64,000 bases of DNA from Piscinibacter defluvii (lineage in GTDB: Bacteria > Pseudomonadota > Gammaproteobacteria > Burkholderiales > Burkholderiaceae_C): assembly GCF_004011805.1 (NCBI RefSeq), contig NZ_RCHJ01000024.1, positions 1 through 64,000 on the forward strand, given 5' to 3'. The notes beneath the pieces were generated by a model. The model searched no databases. It was not told the origin of the DNA and saw nothing but the letters and a program-made list of their open reading frames with translations. Positions within the stretch are counted from its first letter, which is position 1, and every line of letters starts with the position of its first letter. The translations under genes were made by a program, and so were the position numbers. Positions 40,363 to 49,088 of this stretch are shown here, piece by piece.

Positions 40363-40854
40363 TCAGCTCAGTTGGTGATCCACGCTTGCGCGCGCGGCGA
40401 CGTTGAGGCGCGCCTGGCGCAGCGTCCGTGCGATGGGCTCGGCGCTCGAGCGGACCACCGCCACGCAGCCGCTGGCGATCGCATCGAGGTCGAACTTCGG
40501 ATTCGGATGCGAGTTCCAGGGTGCGCGGTGCTCCTTGAGCAAGTCGTCGAACTGCGTCTGCCAGAGGTGGCAGGTGCGGCGCGGGGACTTGGGATCGCGC
40601 GTGCTGAGCTCGGTGATCAGGAAACGCTGCAGGCGGGCAATGCCCTCCGAATCGGCCAGCGTCAACGCGACGCACGCGGACAGCAGATCCGGGAACCGAA
40701 AGGTGGGCGCCTGGTTCTCGCTGCAGGCGAACACCGTGTGGAGCCACTCGTGTTCCGGGAGCCACACGCGCGTCATGACGATGGCGGGCTGAGCAGCGAC
40801 GAAGGGTTGCCGCATCGTCGAACCTCGCAAGAAAGCTTCGTGGTGGGTGTGCAT
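40363..40854 (-). CDS. hypothetical protein of the transfer region, about 163 aa
   Basis: The product is soluble and helical, with [36 protein letters not shown] and [20 protein letters not shown]. Two starts are possible. The ATG at 40854 (GAGG upstream) places the 44-bp repeat 71 bp before it, like the other copies; ATG 40815 gives 150 residues. No family is recognised. It is the first gene of the transcription unit that contains the transglycosylase and pilin genes, so it may be a regulator or accessory factor. Confidence 0.6.
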   Translation of the reverse strand: MHTHHEAFLRGSTMRQPFVAAQPAIVMTRVWLPEHEWLHTVFACSENQAPTFRFPDLLSACVALTLADSEGIARLQRFLITELSTRDPKSPRRTCHLWQTQFDDLLKEHRAPWNSHPNPKFDLDAIASGCVAVVRSSAEPIARTLRQARLNVAARASVDHQLS

Positions 40855-40925
40855 CTGGTGCCTCAGAGAGGCCAGCCCGATGCATGACCTCGAAGCCCGA
40901 GCGTAGAAAGTTGCATCGAATCGCG

Positions 40926-40969
40926 CCAACGGAAAGGCGGGTGCTACGACCCCCCGAAAGTTCCGGTCG
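40926..40969 (-). repeat. 44-bp promoter-proximal dispersed repeat, copy 4
   Basis: This copy is closest to the consensus: it starts CCAACGGAAAGGCGGG and ends GAAAGTTCCGGTCG. It lies between a terminator-like hairpin of the traI-traD operon (41009-41029) and the start of the next unit (40854), which is where a promoter of that unit should be. Confidence 0.88.
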
Positions 40970-41008
40970 ATTCGATTCCGCCGTTGATTCCTACGTGCGA
41001 AAGAGACA

Positions 41009-41029
41009 CGGCCCGCACATGGCGGGCCG
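41009..41029 (-). terminator. terminator-like hairpin after the traI-traD-DUF4400 operon
   Basis: A perfect 8-bp stem, CGGCCCGC and its complement with five loop bases, lies 27 bp after the DUF4400 stop. On the minus strand it is followed by TGTCTCTTT. It would end the traI-traD transcript just before the 44-bp repeat of the next unit. Confidence 0.55.
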
Positions 41030-41055
41030 CGTACTTGACGAGATAGGCAGGACGC

Positions 41056-41679
41056 TCAATGGATGAGGTGGTAGTTAGAGATTGCCCGGCTCAGCACGAA
41101 GAGCATCAGGAGCAAGGCGCCGATCGTGTAGAGCGGGCTGAGGGTGAACGGCAGGAAGACGCCCACCAGCACCAGGGCCAGAAGTGCGATGCCGACCGTG
41201 GCGCTGGCGGTGAAGACCTCGGCGCTGTGCGCGACGAACTCGCGCGCCCGAACACTGCGCACCGCGAACCCGTCGACGGCGCAGATGAGCAGGAACACGA
41301 GCAGCAGCGGCAGCACGTGCAGCAGGGTCGAGGCGCGGAACGCGGCCAAGCCGAAAAGCGCATCGACCGACTTGAAGTAGGGCGACGAGAACAGGCGCAT
41401 GCTCATTTGTCCAACCTCGGCGGCCATCGCCGTGTTGACGCCGGGCCCAGCGACCTGCACGGTTGCCGCCGGCGGCGTGGAGACGGCGGCGCCGGAGGCT
41501 TGGAAGTCGAGCATGCGTTCGAGGATCTTGCCCGCGGCCGCATCGCCCCAGAGTCGCGTGTTGATCTCGTGCTCTGCACGCACGGTCTGCATGAGCTGGT
41601 CGGGCGAGAAGGCAGAGGGCACGTACAGCACCAGGCACAGCACGCAGCACAGGGCTGCGATCCAGACGATCCGGATCAT
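41056..41679 (-). CDS. DUF4400 family membrane protein
   Basis: The 207-residue protein has four membrane segments: residues 3-24, about 110-135 (STLLHVLPLLLVFLLICAV), 155-175 and 180-197. It has a periplasmic part with VRAEHEINTRLWGDAAAGKILERML. This matches the DUF4400 family encoded next to traD in SXT/R391-like and related MOBH elements. It probably helps the coupling protein at the membrane. It overlaps traD by four bases. Confidence 0.85.
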   Translation of the reverse strand: MIRIVWIAALCCVLCLVLYVPSAFSPDQLMQTVRAEHEINTRLWGDAAAGKILERMLDFQASGAAVSTPPAATVQVAGPGVNTAMAAEVGQMSMRLFSSPYFKSVDALFGLAAFRASTLLHVLPLLLVFLLICAVDGFAVRSVRAREFVAHSAEVFTASATVGIALLALVLVGVFLPFTLSPLYTIGALLLMLFVLSRAISNYHLIH

Positions 41680-43586
41680 GCTGGCGCCCCTTCGCGCCGG
41701 CTCGGCGCCACGTCGAAGTCGGGGTCCAGGATGGCAAAGCGGCCCTTGATCAGCCGACCACCGGACACCTGGGCGAAGTACTGCAGGTTGGGGAGCTTGC
41801 CCAGCATGTCCGCAGGGATGCGCTCTTCCATGCTGTCGGTGATCTGCACGGAGTTGCCCGTGCTCCAGTCCCCGAGGTGAGTGTCGGCACCTTGGTTGCG
41901 ACCCACGCGCATGGTGTGAATGCCGGTCTTGCCGAAGGTCTCAACCACGAAGTCCTGCGTCGGCCGATCCTTGGTCCTCAGGGCGATGAGGTTGTTCAAG
42001 TTGCCCAGTGCCATGCGCGCGGCGTCCTCGCTGCCCAGGCGTTTGGCGAGGTCGGCCAGTGTCTGCATAGCGCAGGTGGCGTAGATGCCGCCCTCGGCGC
42101 CCTTGTTCAAGATCTCGATCAGCGGCTGGTTCATGACGTTCGAGGTCTCGTCGACGAACAGCGAGATGCGTCCCTTGATGCCGAGGTTGTAGCGCATGCC
42201 CGCGCGGGCCGAGAGGTCCGCGAGCGCGAGCGCGCCGATGGCCGAGGCGACGGCGGGATCGGGCAGCGAGTCCAGACACATGTACAGCACGTGGCCACCG
42301 CGCTCGATCTTCTCGAAGTTCATGATCGGGCGGTTGTCCTCGAGGTCGAACGGGTCGGGCGACAGGCTCTTGCCCAGCGAACCCGAGGTGAGCATCGAGA
42401 GGATCGGCAGCAGGCTGGCGGTGATCTTGGCGTAGTGCTCCCGGTTGTGGCGGAAGACGCGGATCTGGTCATCGATCACCCGCTCGTGCTGGTTCGGGGG
42501 CACCTGCTGCTCGTAGTACGTGACGTAGGCAATCAGTTGCGCGCTGGTCACCTCGGACGGTCGCTTCAATTGGCCGCGGCCGGCCTCCTGCAGCAGCTTG
42601 CGCATCTCGACCGAATCGCGCCAGCCGCGGGGCAGCGTGCGGTCGAAGAAGTGGGCGAGCGTGGCCTCGAGCACCGGTTCGACGCCGCCGGCGATGTACT
42701 TGATGAGCTTGACCAGGTTGGGCCGGTCCTCGAGGCTCACGAGGCCTTGCACGACGACGTTGACGGCGTCCCAACCGAAGGCGGTGAACGTCCCGTCCTT
42801 GTCGGCTGGCATGATCGACTGCAGGCGCGACGCGATTTCGGTCGGCTTCTGCCAGTTGAAAGTGAAGTCCAGGCGCACGCCCTGCTCGGGGAAGGCGGGG
42901 TGAAACTCGAGGAAGGTGTCGGGCTGACGGTAGTCGGCGCAGGCCCGTTGGACGATGCGCTTCATGCGCCGGCTGTTCTTGGGGTCGATGATGATCACGA
43001 CGTCCTGCCGGCGGACCGCCTGCGTGATGAGATTGGCCAGTGCCACGCCTTTGCCAGCCTGGGTGGTGCCGACCAGCAACGTGCCCCCCTCGAAGTTCTG
43101 CAGCGGCCGATACAGGGCCTCTTCCTTCGGCTCGACGCCGTGGATGAACGGCATGCCGATCTCGCCGTCCGGCTGTGGGTCTACCGTGTAGCCGAGCATG
43201 CGCAGCAGCTTCGGCGAGACGGAGAAGTCCTTGTAGTTGATCTTCGCGAGCTCGTAGAGGCGCTGGGAATGGATGGGCTGCCACTCGAAGCCGAAGCCGA
43301 GGAAGACCTTGGCCGGGTCCGGCGTCAACTGCGCAAGGCGCCTCGTCGTGATGACCTGCATCGCGCGGCCCGAGAGCGACGCGCGGACTGTGAGCACGCG
43401 CAGAGACTGCCGCACGCGCAACAGCATCATCACCAGCGCGAAGCCTGCCAGCGTCAACGCGATCGGCATCGCGACGAGGCGCGCGCCGGTCATGTAGACG
43501 AAGTAGAAAAGGCCGATCAACCAGGCCGCGGCGGCCCACAGCTCGTAGGCCGGGCGCCAGGGCATTTCGTAGGGACGGACAAGCAT
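41676..43586 (-). CDS. traD: TraD-type type IV coupling protein
   Basis: The 636-residue protein has two N-terminal membrane segments (residues 15-55), then the coupling ATPase with Walker A LLVGTTQAGKGVAL at about 167-180 and Walker B ISLFVDETSNVMN near 470-482. It has the conserved TCAMQTLADLAKRLG and KTGIHTMRVG regions. It links the relaxase-DNA complex to the secretion channel. The ATG at 43586 (with GAGG upstream) is preferred over one inside traI. It is 10 bp after traI. Confidence 0.93.
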   Translation of the reverse strand: MLVRPYEMPWRPAYELWAAAAWLIGLFYFVYMTGARLVAMPIALTLAGFALVMMLLRVRQSLRVLTVRASLSGRAMQVITTRRLAQLTPDPAKVFLGFGFEWQPIHSQRLYELAKINYKDFSVSPKLLRMLGYTVDPQPDGEIGMPFIHGVEPKEEALYRPLQNFEGGTLLVGTTQAGKGVALANLITQAVRRQDVVIIIDPKNSRRMKRIVQRACADYRQPDTFLEFHPAFPEQGVRLDFTFNWQKPTEIASRLQSIMPADKDGTFTAFGWDAVNVVVQGLVSLEDRPNLVKLIKYIAGGVEPVLEATLAHFFDRTLPRGWRDSVEMRKLLQEAGRGQLKRPSEVTSAQLIAYVTYYEQQVPPNQHERVIDDQIRVFRHNREHYAKITASLLPILSMLTSGSLGKSLSPDPFDLEDNRPIMNFEKIERGGHVLYMCLDSLPDPAVASAIGALALADLSARAGMRYNLGIKGRISLFVDETSNVMNQPLIEILNKGAEGGIYATCAMQTLADLAKRLGSEDAARMALGNLNNLIALRTKDRPTQDFVVETFGKTGIHTMRVGRNQGADTHLGDWSTGNSVQITDSMEERIPADMLGKLPNLQYFAQVSGGRLIKGRFAILDPDFDVAPSRREGAPA

Positions 43587-43596
43587 CGCGATACCT

Positions 43597-45408
43597 CTAC
43601 TCGCTGGTTCGGAAGTCGGCCGGGTCGAGACCGGCAACGTGGATGGGCTTGACGATGACGCCGGCCTGTTCCTGGCCGCGCATGTCGTGCTGGTAGGTCC
43701 GCGGGCGCCGATCCTTGGTGCCGACGAGCATGTCGACCTCGGCGAGCGAGCGCAGCGCGACGCTCACGTCAACCTTCTGCAACTTGAAGTGCTCGATCGG
43801 CACGAAGACCCCGGTGGCCACGGTCACCGCTGTTGCCTGGCCGGCCTCTCCATTCAGGGAGTCGATCGCGAGGGCGAGCGCCTGGCGGACCTGCGGGACG
43901 AGGCGCATGGGCGCCTTCAGGGCGAAGCGGATTGGCGGAAGCCGCTCTTGATCGCCGCTGGCTGATGGCGGCGTCGACGGCTCGATGGCCCCGGGTGCTT
44001 CGTCGCCGACTTGAGTGATGACCGCCATCTGGGCATCAGGCGCAAAGTCGAGCGCCCCCTGCGCTGCGCCAGGACTTGGCTCGGCGGCCTCTTGCGGCGG
44101 AGCTGCGACTGCAGCGGGGCGAGACGGGCGGCCGGCGGAAGCGGCAGCGGGGTCCGGCGGCGCGGGTGTGGTGTTGGTCTTGGCAGGTTGCGCCGAGCCA
44201 GGCCGAACAATGAGTGCCTGCTGGAGTGGCTCGACGGGCCGCGTTTGGCCGGCCAGCAGGATGTCCGGTGACGCGAGGCGAACCGCTTCGATGGTGGACG
44301 ACGTGCCGGGCGGCTGGATGGACCAGGCCGTCTGGCTGCCGGGCGGTGACTGCAGGACGCCGGCGGCGGTAAGGATCTCGACGATGGTTTCGGGTGACTT
44401 CGGGATGCCGCGCAGCTCGTCGTCTTCCAGGACCTTGCGAATCTCGGCTGAGGCGTTGGGCCAGACGATGAAGAGGCCATCCTCGCCGAACCACACCCGC
44501 GATCGTTCCGTGTTCGGCGACCAGGCTGCATGCGAAGCGACGAGGCGCCGCATCGCGTCGAGCAGATAGCGCTCGATGTGCGCGCCGAGGATGGGCTTGC
44601 CGTATCGGTGCGCGCTGGCCACCAGGTCGCGGTCGATGACAAGTGCAGCCGATCGCTTTACGAGCTCGATGAGGATGCTCTGCTCGTGCAGAAGCGGCAA
44701 GCCGGTGATGGACGCCAGCATCTGCGGCACCACCGTGTTGTTCCCGGTGGCCAGGTGCTGCATCGTCTCCGGCGGCACGATGTGCGGCAGCGGGAAGAGG
44801 CTCAGCCCGCGGCTCTCCGGCGCGTTCGCAATCCAGCGCACGAAGAAGCGTCGCGCCTTGCGCTGCTGAAGCCACTTCGACAGCGGCATCAGGTAGGCTG
44901 GCCACTCGTTGCCGTGCTCGTCGGTCACTGCGGCGTGGCTCAGCGTGCGATGCAGCTCGCTGCACAGGCCAGCGAGGAATGTGGCCTGGCGCCAGCGCGG
45001 CTCGAGTTCCTTCCGCACAGAGATGGTCGCGCGACCGGAGACGATGTGCGCATCGGTGCCTTGCAGCGCGTAGAAGGCGACCTCGAGCCCGAGACGGAAG
45101 AGCCCGCCGGCGCCGCAGAAGAAGTTGTCGGCGGTGGCGGGGAGCAGGTTGACGTAGGAGGCGTAGGCGCGGATGGGGGCGACGATGTCGCGCTCGAACG
45201 TCGGGTTGTCGCAGCCGTAGCAGTACTTGAATCGCTTGAGGAGTTCGTCCTCGGCGGCGAGCAGTTCATCGACCGATGCGGCCGCGATCCCAGGGTCCAC
45301 CGAAGGGTAGGGCGATTCGCCGGGAGCCGGCAACACGCCGGCCGGCTCATGGCGCGGCGCCGCCGGCGCTGATGCCTTGCGGAAGGAAAGCAGGTCGATG
45401 AGGGACAT
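43597..45408 (-). CDS. traI: MOBH-family relaxase TraI, lacking the usual HD metal ligands
   Basis: The 603-residue protein has an N-terminal TraI_2 domain, with residues 35-55 and LPATADNFFCGAGGLFRLGLE near 90-110. A middle part follows (ELHRTLSHAAVTDEHGNEW), and a C-terminal TraI_2_C domain with LRLVPQVRQALAL at the end. In most MOBH relaxases the first motif reads like HHH...GGL..H and is followed by an HD pair; here the His are replaced by Phe, Cys and Leu-Gly. It nicks the transfer origin and pilots the strand. A 44-bp repeat copy lies 53 bp upstream. Confidence 0.88.
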   Translation of the reverse strand: MSLIDLLSFRKASAPAAPRHEPAGVLPAPGESPYPSVDPGIAAASVDELLAAEDELLKRFKYCYGCDNPTFERDIVAPIRAYASYVNLLPATADNFFCGAGGLFRLGLEVAFYALQGTDAHIVSGRATISVRKELEPRWRQATFLAGLCSELHRTLSHAAVTDEHGNEWPAYLMPLSKWLQQRKARRFFVRWIANAPESRGLSLFPLPHIVPPETMQHLATGNNTVVPQMLASITGLPLLHEQSILIELVKRSAALVIDRDLVASAHRYGKPILGAHIERYLLDAMRRLVASHAAWSPNTERSRVWFGEDGLFIVWPNASAEIRKVLEDDELRGIPKSPETIVEILTAAGVLQSPPGSQTAWSIQPPGTSSTIEAVRLASPDILLAGQTRPVEPLQQALIVRPGSAQPAKTNTTPAPPDPAAASAGRPSRPAAVAAPPQEAAEPSPGAAQGALDFAPDAQMAVITQVGDEAPGAIEPSTPPSASGDQERLPPIRFALKAPMRLVPQVRQALALAIDSLNGEAGQATAVTVATGVFVPIEHFKLQKVDVSVALRSLAEVDMLVGTKDRRPRTYQHDMRGQEQAGVIVKPIHVAGLDPADFRTSE

Positions 45409-45461
45409 GCGCAGTTCGCACTTGGACGAACCTGCATGATCCTGTTCGCGTCGAGCGGCGA

Positions 45462-45505
45462 CAAACGGAAATGCCGGCGCTGCGACCCCCCGAAAGTTCC
45501 GGTCG
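45462..45505 (-). repeat. 44-bp promoter-proximal dispersed repeat, copy 5
   Basis: It lies 53 bp upstream of the traI start and carries a few changes at its left end (CAAACGGAAATGCC). Its right edge is only 9 bases from the transposon-like terminus at 45515, so the insertion landed directly beside this control element. Confidence 0.85.
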
Positions 45506-45514
45506 ATCCGCCGC

Positions 45515-45720
45515 TGTTCCGACCAATTAGTGTCGTGAACAGGTCATTAGTGTCGTGAACAGACCAATAGAGTCGTGAACAGGGTTCCGCCTGTCCGGGG
45601 GGCCGGCTAGAGGGCAGACCGCCAGGTCTTCACCGTTTGGCTTCGGGCCGCGGCGGTCCGCTCAGGGACGGTAAGCCGTCATCGGGGGCTCGCCCTCGGG
45701 CGGCTCTGGACGACCCTAAG
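45515..45720 (+). repeat. clustered transposon end A (206 bp)
   Basis: TGTTCCG is followed by three repeats with GAAC at 45537, 45557 and 45577, then a conserved non-coding tail with GTAAGCCGTCAT and CGCCCTCGGGCGGC. The whole block is about 80% identical (by eye) and co-linear with 54939-55145. No gene lies in it. It is the left boundary of the 9.4-kb unit. Confidence 0.75.
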
Positions 45721-45846
45721 CCGATACTCACGGCCTCGAATACCTTGCCCGGAAGCCGGCGGTCAAACGCGGGGAGTGGGCGACTGACGCAAGACAGCTT
45801 CGGGCTAACTCTCGGCGGAGAACGGCGCCGAGCGGCAGCTACTGCT

Positions 45847-46365
45847 CTATCGAACAGGCGAGCTGGCGAGCAAACTACCGCTCTCGTCGACCATGGTCAC
45901 GGCGGCACGCACCTGCCTTTCATCCGCGTGATCCTGCGGGCCTGTGACTATGAGAGTGAGGCGGCAGTGCCCGGAATCTTCCGCGCCCAGCCTGTCATAC
46001 CGGAACACTGCACCACCGGGCGGGACGCCGTAGAAGAGCCATGTGTCGTGGACGTTCGTCCTGCTCTTGTAGAGGTCGACGGCAACGCGCAGGACCTTTG
46101 TCGGATGGACGTTGGTAACGCCGCACGCCACGGCCTTGAACGGGTCCGCCCCGAACCGGGGAGCGGGCGCTTGCACGGTGTCGCTCCACATGTTGCACCC
46201 CGTCGCGCGTGCCTCCGGATGTGCGGCGCAGTTCGGCAGGTGCGGCAGGAATTCGTAGGCCACCGGCGCCCCCTGGATGGTGAACTGGGCAAGTGCCGGC
46301 GCAGGCAAGGCGAGCAGGCCTGGAGCCACCACCGACGCGGCAAGGATGTGCTCGCAGAGATTCAC
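45847..46365 (-). CDS. small secreted Cys-rich protein, paralog 1
   Basis: The 172-residue protein has a signal peptide (NLCEHILAASVVAPGLLALP, cleavage after ALA). Three conserved blocks follow: NCAAHPEARATGC at about 45-57, VACGVTNVHPTK near 78-90, and CRLTLIVTGPQDHADERQVR near 130-150. Two more proteins in this cluster share these blocks, so it is a new paralog family. The GTG start has only a weak ribosome site. It is the last gene of the minus-strand array. The DHADERQVR segment near the end is the strongest signature. Function unknown. Confidence 0.65.
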   Translation of the reverse strand: MNLCEHILAASVVAPGLLALPAPALAQFTIQGAPVAYEFLPHLPNCAAHPEARATGCNMWSDTVQAPAPRFGADPFKAVACGVTNVHPTKVLRVAVDLYKSRTNVHDTWLFYGVPPGGAVFRYDRLGAEDSGHCRLTLIVTGPQDHADERQVRAAVTMVDESGSLLASSPVR

Positions 46366-46425
46366 GGTCGTGCGTTCCCGTTTGACGAGTGGAGGGGGTA
46401 GGAGCGCAGTCGGCGGCGACCGCCG

Positions 46426-46959
46426 CTACCGCAGCGGCTGCGACCATGTCCGACCGGTGCTTTCCGCCAGCGACATGGACGTGCGAACCTGTCGTGCGTC
46501 GGCGTGGTCCCGCGACGACGAGGGGAGCAGATCAATCCGACAGAAGATCGTCAGTGGCAAGCTGACCGGTCCGGCGTTGCGAATGGCCTGAAGGACCGAC
46601 ACCGGTGCCGCGGCAGTGCTGATGGCGCCACTCGCCAAGCCGCTGAAGTCCGTGTGCCCGACGGGATAAACGTATCCGCCTCCGTACGCCAGGAATTCGA
46701 TCTTGCCGCTGACCGGTTTCGTCGGGTGCAGGTTCATGATCAGGCAAGTCCCGTCCACCGCCGTCGACGGGCCGTAGGTCACCACCTCGCTCCAGAGTGT
46801 GCAGCCGGCGCCGCGCGCGTCCGATGCCACGACGGCGCAAGGGGGCGGGGCTGCGGGCGTGAGCGGTGCGGTGCCGGTGGCAAGCGGCGGCGTCTGGGCT
46901 GGAATTGCAGAGGCGTACACGCAAAGGCCGATCAGTGCGAGGAGTTCCTTCTTGACCAT
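46426..46959 (-). CDS. small secreted Cys-rich protein, paralog 2
   Basis: The 177-residue protein has a signal peptide (VKKELLALIGLCVYASAIPA). It then carries the same blocks as its neighbours in weaker form: CAVVASDARGAGCTLWSEVV, CLIMNLHPTK and CRIDLLPSSSRDHADARQVR. The HPEARATGC block has lost its His and Pro, so it has diverged further. The ATG at 46959 is chosen for the signal peptide. It follows the phosphoesterase gene on the transcript. Function unknown. Confidence 0.65.
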   Translation of the reverse strand: MVKKELLALIGLCVYASAIPAQTPPLATGTAPLTPAAPPPCAVVASDARGAGCTLWSEVVTYGPSTAVDGTCLIMNLHPTKPVSGKIEFLAYGGGYVYPVGHTDFSGLASGAISTAAAPVSVLQAIRNAGPVSLPLTIFCRIDLLPSSSRDHADARQVRTSMSLAESTGRTWSQPLR

Positions 46960-47002
46960 AGCGTTGCTCCGATGGCGATGAGACGAGGAAAGGGCCATAA
47001 CG

Positions 47003-49078
47003 TCAGAACCCGAACAGCAGGTGGCGCAACGCCGCTGCAGCCGAGTCGCGCGGAACGCGGACCTCGTCGGGTCTGGTTGAGGGTGCAACCTCCACCCCTG
47101 TCGGTTGGAGGTTCGGCGCGGAAGCGGATAGGACCGACGCCAAGCTGTGGGCTGACCCGGCGCGCGTTCCCATGTCAGGGACTTGCCCGGCGGCGCCGGC
47201 GCAGAAGCGATGCAGCACGGTGCTGAGAATGCTCGTGTGGTCGAACACGACTTTCGACGTCCCCTTCGATGACCAAGGCGAGACGACGATGCACGGCACG
47301 CGCGGCCCGAAACCCAGAAGAGGCTTGACGTGGTCGTAGAACCCCCCGTGCTCGTCGTAGGTGATGATCAGCACAGTTTTGGGCCACGCGGGGCTCTGGA
47401 TGAGGGCGTTGTAGACCCGTGCGACGAAGACCTGTCCGTTGTTGATGTCGCCGTCGGGCGGATGGTCGTCGCTGGCGGCGCGCGGCCCATCGGGTACGTC
47501 GCTGAAGTTGGGGTCGACCCAGGTGAACGACGGCAAGTCGCCGGTGCTGGCGCGGTCGAGAAACTCCGCGATCGGTCGCATCCGGGCCGTATAGTTGGCA
47601 TCCTGCGCCAAGCGCTCGTAGATTAGCGCGAAGGGCATGTCGGAAAAGAAGACGCGCCAGTCGACGCCGTGCTCACTCAGCACCTCGAAAATCGTCTTCG
47701 CGGTGATCGAAGGGGGTTGTGAAGCTGCCGAACTGCCCGACGGTGTCTCGAGCAGGCCGCCGGTTTGCCCGGTCATCGCGAAAATGCGGTTCGGCCAGGT
47801 GTCGGTCGGTACGGAGGCAAACCACCGGTCGCACACCGTGAACTGGGCCGCGAGGGCGTCGTAGGCCGGCAGGTCGGCTGCGTTGTAGTAACTCATCACC
47901 TCCGAGGGTCGCTCGAAGTGAGAGGTGTCGTGCGGCTCTTGCACGAACGTGATGGTCGTGTCGAACGCGAGTGCCTTGTCAGCACCGCTTGACACGCGGC
48001 AGGTCCAGTTGCCTGCGGGTGCGAGTTCCGCGGCGGCCGCCGGGTAGGCGACGGCCAGCGTAGTGTTGCCCGCAGCCGAACTGATCGACGCCACTGGGTG
48101 AGTTGCACCGGGCGACCAGATCTCGATCGATCCAAGCAGACCGCTCTCCGTCTTGCGTGGGGCATTCGAGACGACGCAGCGAGCGCTGATGAGGCCGGGC
48201 AACGTTGGCCTGAAGGCCACCGCGCGCGTGTCGCCGGCGTCCACGGTGGCAGTGTCGTGCACTTGCTGCCACCGGGGCGGCAAGTTGGGGTCGGTCGCCT
48301 CTCGCGCCAACTGGCGCTCGAAGTTGCGCACGAAGCCGGCATTGGACTTCAGCGGCCCTGGCAGTGCGACCGCCTTGTTCGTCGCCGTGTCGCCGGCGAG
48401 TTGTTCGACGACGTCCTCGTGGCCGTGACCGGGGTCGTTGTGAAAGCGCGTCGAGGTCCGGTGGTGGACGGTCTGCGCCACGTGCGAGGAGTCGAGGTTG
48501 TATTCGGTGCCCTTCAGCCCGTCGACGTCGGCACGGCCCGCGCCGGTGGGCGTGGGCAGGCTCAGATACCCGAGCATGTGATCGAAGGAACGGTTCTCCA
48601 TCATCAGGACGACGACGTGGTCAACCTTACCGAGGTTCCCCGGCATCGTCGGGTAGCGCACGGTAGCGTCGCAGCGTGCGGGCGCGAGCGGGAAAGCTGC
48701 CTTCGGTGAACCGGCCTGGGTGTTGGTGAGCCGCATCGTCCAGTCACCCGCAAGCTCCGCGGCGCCGGCCGTTGCGTGCGCGGTGATGACGAGCCGGGTC
48801 GGCTGGTCCGGCGCCGAAATGTTGAGCAGCCTGGTCTTCGTCGCCACGGCAACTGTTGCGCCCGGCTTCAGGATTTCGACCCGCAGAGCCACCGAATACG
48901 ACGCAAACCGAACGGCTTTCGGTTGTTGTTTGCCTCCGCCTCCTTCGCCGGTGTCCGGCTGCAGCCCGACGGCAACGACGACGACGTTCACCAAACCGGC
49001 TGCGGCCGGTCGAAAGGTCAGATTGACCACTTGCTCGAGCCCCAGAACTTGCCCACGGATCTGTGTCGGGTAGGTCAT
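47003..49078 (-). CDS. phosphoesterase / phospholipase C-like protein with an inserted beta module
   Basis: The 691-residue protein belongs to the phosphoesterase family (phospholipase C, acid phosphatase). It has VVVLMMENRSFDHMLGYL near 155-172, TDTWPNRIFAMTG near 435-447 and YDEHGGFYDHV near 585-595, where the metal and catalytic residues lie. It starts with a beta domain (residues 1-140) and is interrupted at about 270-400 by a second beta module similar to the N-terminus of the next gene's product. No signal peptide is visible, unlike typical secreted PLC. The ATG at 49078 has GAGG upstream. Confidence 0.82.
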   Translation of the reverse strand: MTYPTQIRGQVLGLEQVVNLTFRPAAAGLVNVVVVAVGLQPDTGEGGGGKQQPKAVRFASYSVALRVEILKPGATVAVATKTRLLNISAPDQPTRLVITAHATAGAAELAGDWTMRLTNTQAGSPKAAFPLAPARCDATVRYPTMPGNLGKVDHVVVLMMENRSFDHMLGYLSLPTPTGAGRADVDGLKGTEYNLDSSHVAQTVHHRTSTRFHNDPGHGHEDVVEQLAGDTATNKAVALPGPLKSNAGFVRNFERQLAREATDPNLPPRWQQVHDTATVDAGDTRAVAFRPTLPGLISARCVVSNAPRKTESGLLGSIEIWSPGATHPVASISSAAGNTTLAVAYPAAAAELAPAGNWTCRVSSGADKALAFDTTITFVQEPHDTSHFERPSEVMSYYNAADLPAYDALAAQFTVCDRWFASVPTDTWPNRIFAMTGQTGGLLETPSGSSAASQPPSITAKTIFEVLSEHGVDWRVFFSDMPFALIYERLAQDANYTARMRPIAEFLDRASTGDLPSFTWVDPNFSDVPDGPRAASDDHPPDGDINNGQVFVARVYNALIQSPAWPKTVLIITYDEHGGFYDHVKPLLGFGPRVPCIVVSPWSSKGTSKVVFDHTSILSTVLHRFCAGAAGQVPDMGTRAGSAHSLASVLSASAPNLQPTGVEVAPSTRPDEVRVPRDSAAAALRHLLFGF

Positions 49079-49088
49079 GGCCTCGTCC

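Noticed and set aside
45523-45582. Three 20-bp direct repeats taken as replication iterons or a CRISPR array
   Set aside because: There is no initiator or cas gene, only three units without spacers, and a second homologous array plus an inverted spaced array mark them as transposon ends.
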